Positions 7,869 to 14,581 of a DNA stretch of 19,392 nucleotides are shown here, in pieces (the stretch's first letter is position 1; every line of letters starts with the position of its first letter). The stretch is from NCBI RefSeq assembly GCF_035492835.1, contig NZ_DATJIY010000183.1, forward strand, positions 1 through 19,392, read 5' to 3'. The notes beneath the pieces were generated by a model. That model was given only the letters and a program-made list of their open reading frames with translations. It ran no database searches and was not told the origin of the DNA. Source of the DNA: Dinghuibacter sp035492835 (lineage in GTDB: Bacteria > Bacteroidota > Bacteroidia > Chitinophagales > Chitinophagaceae). A program made the translations under genes and the position numbers.

Positions 7869-8411
7869 ATGCAACAACTGCTGTACAGAATACAATTCGC
7901 CAACGACGAAACTGCTTTTGAGGAGCTCTACCGGGCCCAGGCCTTCCGCCTGTTCCAGTTCGCCTTTGCATTCGTGCGCAGCAAGGAGACCGCGGAGGAG
8001 ATCGTCAACGACGTCTTCCTCAAGCTTTGGCAGAACCGCGGCCGTATCGACCAGATCAAAAACCTCAGCGTCTATCTTTACGTGGCTGTAAAGAACACCG
8101 CCTCCAACTACCTCCGGAAAAAAGTAACCACCGACGAGCTCGCGGTCGACCACTTCTACCTCAGCCCCGACCCGGAGTCCATGCTCGTCACCACCGAGCT
8201 CCGCAAAAAGATCGCCCAATCCATCGACACCCTGCCGCCCCGCTGTAAGCTCATCTTCAAGCTCGTCAAGGAAGACGGCCTGTCCGCCACCGAAGTCGCG
8301 GAAATCCTCGACATTTCTTACAAGACCGTCACTACCCAACTGACCATCGCCCTCAAAAAGCTCGAAGAGCTGCTCCGGCCTTCCCTCCAGGAGTATAAGA
8401 TTCGGGTCTGA
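7869..8411 (+). CDS. ECF-type RNA polymerase sigma-70 factor
   Basis: This 180-residue protein has the two-domain ECF layout. Region 2 spans about 13-85, with AEEIVNDVFLKLWQNR (42-57, core-binding) and NLSVYLYVAVKNTASNYLRK. Region 4 spans about 112-168, with LPPRCKLIFKLVKEDGLSAT and the helix-turn-helix VAEILDISYKTVTTQL. Region 3 is absent, as expected. It redirects RNA polymerase to a small regulon when freed from its anti-sigma factor; the FecR gene follows 89 bases downstream. The ATG is at 7869, with an AGAGGG stretch (7861-7866) just in front. It lies 6 bases after the stop of the CRTAC1-like gene, so it is probably co-transcribed and perhaps translationally coupled with it. With FecR and the STN-bearing SusC it forms a FecIR-like trans-envelope signalling set. 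The length is normal for Bacteroidota FecI-like sigma factors. Confidence 0.95.
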   Translation: MQQLLYRIQFANDETAFEELYRAQAFRLFQFAFAFVRSKETAEEIVNDVFLKLWQNRGRIDQIKNLSVYLYVAVKNTASNYLRKKVTTDELAVDHFYLSPDPESMLVTTELRKKIAQSIDTLPPRCKLIFKLVKEDGLSATEVAEILDISYKTVTTQLTIALKKLEELLRPSLQEYKIRV

Positions 8412-8454
8412 CCCGCGGCGTCCGACACCGCGCTAGCCCACGGGAAAAAATGTT

Positions 8455-8472
8455 AAATTCTTTTAAGAATTT
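8455..8472. promoter_or_regulatory. AT-rich palindrome upstream of fecR
   Basis: AAATTCTT and AAGAATTT are exact reverse complements separated by TT. The site lies in the 89-base gap between the sigma and fecR genes, 28 bases before the fecR start, and it is the AT-richest spot of that gap. Perfect dyads of this size upstream of a gene are often operator sites. It lacks the GC stem and T-run of a terminator. A role as an operator or internal promoter for fecR-susCD is inference. Confidence 0.4.
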
Positions 8473-8500
8473 CCGGCCGCCGCCGTGTCCTTGACAGCAC

Positions 8501-9613
8501 ATGAAGGATCATTCAATGGAAAACGCCCGGATTATCGAGCTGATGGCCAAGAAATTGGGACGGACCGCGACGCCTGGGGAACTGGAGGAGCTGGACCGCC
8601 TCGCTGGCGCCAGTCCGACGCACGGTTATCTCCGGGAGGTCGTAGACGCGCTAAAGGGGGGACAGGAACACATAGAGAAGGAAGTACCCGCACAGGAGGT
8701 GACCGAGACCGGGTGGCGGCACCTGGCCGGACGCTTAAAAGGCTTAAAGGGCGAAACGGGCGCGATGGCCGCGGATGACCCGGGGGAGCCCCTTAAAACC
8801 CCGGTACGTCCGATTCGCTGGACGCGCATAGCCGCGGCCGTTGCCCTCCTGGTCGCCGCGGCCGGCATAACAAAAGTCCTCCAAAAGGACCAGTCCCGTA
8901 TCCCGCAGACCAGCCTTAGGGTGGCCAACGGCGACCGGAAGGCCATCGTCCTGCCGGACGGCACCAGGATCTGGCTCAACGCCGGCAGCCGCCTGGTCTA
9001 CCCGGACGCCTTTACCGGCGCGGACCGCGAAGTGACCCTCGACGGCGAAGCCTTTTTCGACGTGGCGTCGCAACCCTCCAAACCCTTCCTGGTCCACGCC
9101 GGGAAGATGACCGTAAAGGTACTCGGCACGAGCTTCGACGTAAAGGCGTATAAAACCGACCCCGACATCACCACCACGCTCGTGAGCGGGCGCGTCCAGG
9201 TGACGCTCGACGACAACCCGGACCGGAGCGTGACGCTGGCCCCGCATGAGAAGCTGGTGGTGCCGAACGTGGAAATGAAGCTGGATCAATCCAAGATACT
9301 GGCAAACGCGCTGCGCTACCAGGTACGCACGGCCAGCCCGGACGACAAGAACAACCTCGCCGAAACGGCCTGGCTGGACGATAAGCTGGAATTCAACGAC
9401 GACACCTTTGACGAAGTAGCCCGGGAGCTGGAGAGGAAATACGACGTGCAGATCGACTTTGCCAACGACGGGTTAAAGGACACCCACGTCAGCGGCACCT
9501 TTGACCGGGAGACCCTCCAGCAGGTATTCGACATCCTGAAAATGACCACCCATTTCGACTATCACATAGAAGGCAAAAAAGTCACGGTCTTTACTACCAA
9601 AACGAAAGTATGA
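8501..9613 (+). CDS. FecR-family anti-sigma factor
   Basis: The 370-residue inner-membrane protein has a short cytoplasmic N-terminus (MENARIIELMAKKLGRTATP, an anti-sigma-like helix region), a single membrane helix (about 108-126, RIAAAVALLVAAAGI), a periplasmic FecR domain (about 138-235: VANGDRKAIVLPDGTRIWLN, LDGEAFFDV, VKVLGTSFDVKAY, VSGRVQV) and a C-terminal DUF4974 domain (about 297-367: DDTFDEVARELERKYDVQID, VSGTF, LQQVFDILKMT). It should hold the adjacent ECF sigma factor inactive until the SusC STN domain signals ligand. An alternative start is the ATG at 8516, which removes five residues. Its TGA stop overlaps the susC ATG (ATGA at 9610-9613), so the anti-sigma and receptor are translationally coupled. 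The domain order and length are standard for Bacteroidota FecR proteins. Confidence 0.95.
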   Translation: MKDHSMENARIIELMAKKLGRTATPGELEELDRLAGASPTHGYLREVVDALKGGQEHIEKEVPAQEVTETGWRHLAGRLKGLKGETGAMAADDPGEPLKTPVRPIRWTRIAAAVALLVAAAGITKVLQKDQSRIPQTSLRVANGDRKAIVLPDGTRIWLNAGSRLVYPDAFTGADREVTLDGEAFFDVASQPSKPFLVHAGKMTVKVLGTSFDVKAYKTDPDITTTLVSGRVQVTLDDNPDRSVTLAPHEKLVVPNVEMKLDQSKILANALRYQVRTASPDDKNNLAETAWLDDKLEFNDDTFDEVARELERKYDVQIDFANDGLKDTHVSGTFDRETLQQVFDILKMTTHFDYHIEGKKVTVFTTKTKV

Positions 9614-12600
9614 AACGTCTACTGCTCATGAAATTAGGTCTGGTGCTGGCGGTGGCTGCGTGTATGCAGGTCTCCGCCAAGGGCTATTCCCAGGAAACGT
9701 TCAGCCTGCACTTCAGGAACACCCAGGTCGACCAGATCTTCAAGGTGATCCAGAAGGAAAGCAGCTATCTCTTTTTTTACAACGACGATTATCTGAAAAC
9801 GCTCGGCCGGGTCAACCTGGACGTAACGAACTCGCCCCTCAACAGCATCCTGGACCAGGTCCTGGCGGGCAAGTTCACCTACGCCATCACCGAGCAGCAC
9901 AAGGTTATCATATCCCCCGTGGGGGGCGCTCCCGGCGTCGACACGTCGGAGGTTACGGTAAAGGGTCACGTCACCGACGACAACGGTAAGCCCCTGACCG
10001 GCGTCACCGTCAAGGTCCGGTCCAGCGGCAAGGCCGTCGTCACCGATGACAACGGGAATTTCAGCATCAAGGCGCCCGAAAACGCGCAATTGGTTATCAG
10101 CTCTGTCGGTTATAAGGAACAGGCGATTTCCCTGGGCGGCCGCCGCACCATCGAGGTCAAAATGCAAACCAACGCCACCGGTCTGGCCGACGTCGTCGTC
10201 GTGGGTTACGGCTCGCAAAAGAAAAGCGACGTCACCGGCAGCATCAGCAGCGTCAAGGGGGGCGACATCGCCAACCTCCCCGTGAGCAACGCGGCCGACG
10301 CCATCGACGGACGCGCGACCGGCGTCGACATCGTCCACCAGGACGGCTCCCCGGGTAGCATCCCGTCGATTCGTGTCCTGGGCACCGGGACCATCAACAA
10401 CGCCGATCCGCTGGTCGTCATCGACGGAGTGCCTTCCGGCGGTCTCAACGACGTCAACCCGAACGACATCGCTTCCATCGAAATATTAAAGGACGCTTCC
10501 GCCTCGGCCATCTACGGTAGCCGCGCGGCCAACGGCGTCGTCCTCATCACCACCCGTCACGGCAACTACGGTCAGGCGCTCCGCGGTAACGTCAACCTGT
10601 ATGCGGGCACCAAGAGCCCCGTAAAGTTCCTGCCCATGCTCGACGCGACCCAGCTGGTGAGTCTTAAAAAGGAAGCCTACACCAACGACGGCGCGTCGGT
10701 GCCCGCGGTTTGGAACAACCCTTACTATGACACGACCCGCACCAACTGGCAAAAGGCGCTGATGGGCACCGGTAACGTCCAGAACGCGGACGTGGCGATC
10801 CGCGGCGGTAGCGAGCACGCCAACTTCGCGTTTTCCGGGAACTACTACAACGAGAACGGGATGATCCCGAACTCGTATTTCAAGCGCTACAGCCCCCGGA
10901 TCAACTCGGAATTCAAATTCGGCCGCCTGAAGCTGGGCGAGAACCTCGTATACTCCTTCACCGACGGCGCCGCGCCCAATACGAGCTCCTCCCAGACGGG
11001 TCTTGTATGGAGCGCGATCCGCTTTAATCCCGCCATCCCGGTCGTCAACCCCGACGGCACCTGGGGCACCTCCCAGGCGGATAACCAGCTGGGCGACATC
11101 AACAACCCCGTCGCCACCGCCCACGAAATCCAGCAATACAATAAGGTCAACCGCGTGCTCGGCAACGCCTACCTGGAGCTGGACATCATCGAGGGGCTGA
11201 AGCTGCGCGCCAACTATGGCATCGACCATAATACGGCCGAATACTACCAGTTCTCCAACGCAATGCCCGACCAGACGCGCGGGCCTTCCGTCGCGTCCCT
11301 CAACCAGTCTTTCTCCAAAGAGAACACCCTGCTGGAAGAATACTACCTGACGTATAACCATACCTTCCACGAGCAGCACGCGCTGACCCTGCTGGCCGGT
11401 TATTCCGCCCAGACCTACAGCGGGAACTACTTCTCCGCCGCACGCACGGGTTTTAGCGATACCAGCGGTAACCAGCGCGTGCTCAACCTGGGTAACAGCT
11501 CCTCGGCCGCCAACTCCGGCTACGACTATAACCCCTGGGGTCTCCAGTCCTACTTCGTGCGCGGCAACTACGCCTTTATGAGCAAATACCTGCTCACCGC
11601 CACCTTCCGCGCGGATGGCTCGAGCAAGTTTGCACCGGGCAAGCGCTGGGGTTATTTCCCGGCATTCTCCGCGGGCTGGGTCATCTCCGACGAGAAGTTC
11701 TTCCAAGGCGCCAAAAAGACGGTCCAGCACCTCAAGCTGACCGGCGGCTGGGGCCAGCTCGGGAACCAGAACGTGGGCGACTTCCAATACCTCAGCCTCA
11801 TCAACGTTGGCGGGGGCGGGGGCACCGGCGGCGGGGGCTACGGCTACAACCTGGGCACCACCACGGTGAACCAGAACGGCGCCTACATCACCTCCCTGGC
11901 CAACCCCAACATCACCTGGGAGCGCGCCGTCACCACGGACATATCGCTGGAGTTCGCCACCCTCCAGAATCACCTGACCGGTACCGTTACCTGGTTCAAC
12001 AAGAATACCTCGGACATGCTGATACCGTACCAGATCGTCGAAACCTTCGGCGCGCAGCGGAGCCTGCCCGACGACCCGGGGAACATCACTCTGCCGGACT
12101 ATAACATCGGTACGCTGAACAACCGCGGCGTGGAGATCGAGCTCAACTACGCCAACCACGCCGGCAAGCTCGGTTACTCGGTGGGCGCCAACGGTTCATT
12201 TATCAAGAACAAGGTCACCAGGCTCTACGGCAGCAACACCTACCTCCAGTCCACCCCGTATGGCCGGGAGAACGCGGACATATCGCGCACCTATGAGGGG
12301 CAGCCCATCGCTTCGTTCTATGGCTTCAAAACCGCCGGGCTATACCAGACCGCTGCCGACGTGGCCAACGATCCCGGTATCGCCAACGACCCGAACAAGG
12401 CCAACATCCAGGCCGGCGACGTAAAATTCGTCGACATCAACCACGACGGCGTGATCGACGACAACGACCGCGTCCGGCTGGGCGACCCCAACCCGCGTTT
12501 TGTCTTCGGGTTGCACGGCTCCGCCACCTACGCCCATTTCGACCTGGGCTTCAACTTCACCGGGGCCACGGGTTTCAAGCTCTACGACGCCGACCGCCTC

Positions 12601-12993
12601 TCCGGCATCGACGCCACACAGGTCTACAACTGGTACGCCGACCAGGCCAACCGGTGGCATGGCCAGGGGACCAGCAACAGCGTTCCCCGCCTGAGCGTGA
12701 ATAACCTCAACGACAACTACCGGTCCTCCGATCTCTGGGTTTTCAAGGGGAACTATGTGACGCTCCGGTCGCTGTCGCTGGGGTATACGATCCCCCAGAT
12801 CACGCTCGACAAATGGCGGGTACCCGAAGCCCGCTTTTATGTAAGCGCCTACAACCTCTTTACGATCACCAAATACCCCGGCTATACCCCCGAGCTCGGC
12901 TATACCGACGGCAACCTGCAAAGGGGCGTGGACGTAGCCCAATACCCCGCCACCCGGACTTTCATGGTGGGAGCCACCGTAAACTTCCAATAA
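9610..12993 (+). CDS. susC: SusC/RagA-type TonB-dependent outer-membrane receptor with STN signalling domain
   Basis: The 1127-residue protein imports a glycan or oligosaccharide across the outer membrane using TonB energy. In order it has a signal peptide (about 1-27, ending VSAKGYSQ), an STN domain (about 30-102, FSLHFRNTQVDQIFKVIQKE), a carboxypeptidase-regulatory-like domain (about 116-187, VKGHVTDDNGKPLTGVTVKV), a TonB-box-like segment (193-200, ADVVVVGYG), the plug (about 205-318, with LVVIDGVPSGG and ASAIYGSRAANGVVLITT) and a 22-strand-type barrel ending in RTFMVGATVNFQ with the usual terminal aromatic. The STN domain is the periplasmic part that contacts FecR, so this receptor also works as a sensor. 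It is coupled to fecR by a 4-base overlap and followed by susD after one base. The gly-rich loop GGGGGTGGGGYGYN (about 736-749) is probably surface exposed. The gene symbol names the family, not starch specificity. Confidence 0.97.
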   Translation: MKRLLLMKLGLVLAVAACMQVSAKGYSQETFSLHFRNTQVDQIFKVIQKESSYLFFYNDDYLKTLGRVNLDVTNSPLNSILDQVLAGKFTYAITEQHKVIISPVGGAPGVDTSEVTVKGHVTDDNGKPLTGVTVKVRSSGKAVVTDDNGNFSIKAPENAQLVISSVGYKEQAISLGGRRTIEVKMQTNATGLADVVVVGYGSQKKSDVTGSISSVKGGDIANLPVSNAADAIDGRATGVDIVHQDGSPGSIPSIRVLGTGTINNADPLVVIDGVPSGGLNDVNPNDIASIEILKDASASAIYGSRAANGVVLITTRHGNYGQALRGNVNLYAGTKSPVKFLPMLDATQLVSLKKEAYTNDGASVPAVWNNPYYDTTRTNWQKALMGTGNVQNADVAIRGGSEHANFAFSGNYYNENGMIPNSYFKRYSPRINSEFKFGRLKLGENLVYSFTDGAAPNTSSSQTGLVWSAIRFNPAIPVVNPDGTWGTSQADNQLGDINNPVATAHEIQQYNKVNRVLGNAYLELDIIEGLKLRANYGIDHNTAEYYQFSNAMPDQTRGPSVASLNQSFSKENTLLEEYYLTYNHTFHEQHALTLLAGYSAQTYSGNYFSAARTGFSDTSGNQRVLNLGNSSSAANSGYDYNPWGLQSYFVRGNYAFMSKYLLTATFRADGSSKFAPGKRWGYFPAFSAGWVISDEKFFQGAKKTVQHLKLTGGWGQLGNQNVGDFQYLSLINVGGGGGTGGGGYGYNLGTTTVNQNGAYITSLANPNITWERAVTTDISLEFATLQNHLTGTVTWFNKNTSDMLIPYQIVETFGAQRSLPDDPGNITLPDYNIGTLNNRGVEIELNYANHAGKLGYSVGANGSFIKNKVTRLYGSNTYLQSTPYGRENADISRTYEGQPIASFYGFKTAGLYQTAADVANDPGIANDPNKANIQAGDVKFVDINHDGVIDDNDRVRLGDPNPRFVFGLHGSATYAHFDLGFNFTGATGFKLYDADRLSGIDATQVYNWYADQANRWHGQGTSNSVPRLSVNNLNDNYRSSDLWVFKGNYVTLRSLSLGYTIPQITLDKWRVPEARFYVSAYNLFTITKYPGYTPELGYTDGNLQRGVDVAQYPATRTFMVGATVNFQ

Positions 12994-12994
12994 T

Positions 12995-14578
12995 ATGAAG
13001 ATGAAGCGCACATCCGACTATAAGACGTTTATCCTGTTCTTCATCCTGGGTCCCATCGGGGTCAGCCTGATCCAGGGATGTCTCAAGCACCCGCTGGACC
13101 AGAGCCCGTCGGGCGAATACACGACCGACACCTACTGGCGCAACCAGGACGACGTGATCGCGGGCGTACTGGGCATCTACAACGTACTCTTTACCGAAGA
13201 CTGGATCGGGCACGATCTCTACGCCTACGACGACCAGTCGGACGACATTTCGGTCGACGGCGACCACCCCGACTTCAAGGCCATCGAACGCTTTAACGCC
13301 GATCCCACCCTGCAGCTGATCTATATCACCTGGCCCTTCGCCTATGAACAGATCGGCCGTGCCAACAACGCCATCCAGTACATCCCGAAGGTGCCCGTCA
13401 TGGACAGCGCCATCCGCGACCGCTCGATGGGCGAGGCATATTTCCTCCGCGCCTATGCCTACTTTATCCTGAGCAATATTTATGGCGAGGTGCCCATCAT
13501 CACCGAAGCCAACGTCGTGTCGGGGAACTATAACGTACCCAAGTCCTCGGTGGATTCGGTCCGCGCCCTGGTCGAGAGCGACCTCCTACAAGCAGCCAGC
13601 CTGCTGCCGGAGACATACGACGACGCCGACAAGGGCCGCGTCCCGAAAGGCGCTGCCTGGGGCATGCTCTGCAAGCTCTATATGGTCGAGGACAAGTTCC
13701 AGCAGGCCATCCAGTACGGCTCCCTCGTCGTGAACGACCCGAACTACGCCCTGGCCCAAAGCTACGCGCTCAACTTCACCCTCGGCAACCAGGAAAGCAA
13801 CACCGAGATCCTTTTTGCCGTGTGGAACAAGAACCAGGAGATCGCCAACGTCCCCGCCTCGGCGATCAGCACTTATTTCTCCCCCCGCGCCTGGCAGGGG
13901 TGGGGCTTCCACCACCCGACCCAGAACTTCGTGGATGAGTTCGAGCCGAACGACGCCCGCAAGACCGCCAGCCTCATCCAGGTCGGCGACTCGCTGCCGA
14001 ACCAGACCAATACGACGATCATCAGCCCCCTGGACGCGGTCCTGATGTTTACGGGCAAGGCCGGTCTGTCCACGGGCCGGTTCCTGCCGAGCATGACCAC
14101 CACGGGTTATTGTATCCGTAAATACACCGCGTATATGCCCAGCGGCGACGGCGGTATCGACTACGACCTCAAGCAACCCCTGCTGCGTTCCTCCGATATC
14201 TACCTCCTCGTGGCCGAAGCCAAGATCCGCATGAGCGGCGCGGGCAGCGGCGACGCGGAAATCAACGCCGTCCGCCAGCGCGCCGGTCTGGCACCCGTCG
14301 CCGGCGCCGGCATGCCGCAGCTGATTCACGAGCGCCGCGTCGAGCTCGGCGGCGAAAACATCCGCTGGCAGGACCTCCTCCGCTGGGACAAGGACAAGCT
14401 TGTCGACCTCGACACGATCGTCAGCAAGGCCAAGATGGCCAATCCCAACCTGGGCTATTTAACCGACACCGTAGTACAACCCCGGACCTTTACCCGGCCC
14501 AAGGATTATTACATGCCGATACCGCAAGAGATTATTGATGAAAGCAAAGGTGTTATCTTGCAGAACTCGAACTATTAG
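12995..14578 (+). CDS. susD: SusD/RagB-type glycan-binding lipoprotein
   Basis: This 527-residue outer-membrane lipoprotein partners the SusC barrel as its lid and captures glycan at the cell surface. The signal ends in the lipobox SLIQGC (Cys29), followed by LKHPLDQSPSGEY, the usual SusD N-terminal motif. TPR-like helices follow, with GRANNAIQYIPKV and GEAYFLRAYAYFILSNIYGE. The C-terminal RagB/SusD block is clear: LLRSSDIYLLVAEAKIRM, INAVRQRAGLAP, HERRVELGGENIRWQDLLRW, and a terminal YYMPIPQEIIDESKGVILQN. The length is typical. The start is the ATG at 12995, one base after the susC stop; the ATG two codons later is also possible. The GH89 gene opens only 3 bases after the stop, so all four genes from fecR to GH89 should share a transcript. 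The ligand cannot be read from the sequence. Confidence 0.96.
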   Translation: MKMKRTSDYKTFILFFILGPIGVSLIQGCLKHPLDQSPSGEYTTDTYWRNQDDVIAGVLGIYNVLFTEDWIGHDLYAYDDQSDDISVDGDHPDFKAIERFNADPTLQLIYITWPFAYEQIGRANNAIQYIPKVPVMDSAIRDRSMGEAYFLRAYAYFILSNIYGEVPIITEANVVSGNYNVPKSSVDSVRALVESDLLQAASLLPETYDDADKGRVPKGAAWGMLCKLYMVEDKFQQAIQYGSLVVNDPNYALAQSYALNFTLGNQESNTEILFAVWNKNQEIANVPASAISTYFSPRAWQGWGFHHPTQNFVDEFEPNDARKTASLIQVGDSLPNQTNTTIISPLDAVLMFTGKAGLSTGRFLPSMTTTGYCIRKYTAYMPSGDGGIDYDLKQPLLRSSDIYLLVAEAKIRMSGAGSGDAEINAVRQRAGLAPVAGAGMPQLIHERRVELGGENIRWQDLLRWDKDKLVDLDTIVSKAKMANPNLGYLTDTVVQPRTFTRPKDYYMPIPQEIIDESKGVILQNSNY

Positions 14579-14581
14579 CAT

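Noticed and set aside
10486..12159. A 557-codon open frame on the minus strand opposite susC
   Set aside because: It is Val/Gly/Arg-rich, lacks any recognisable domain and lies fully antisense to an unmistakable SusC frame. GC-rich codon use leaves the opposite strand open by chance.
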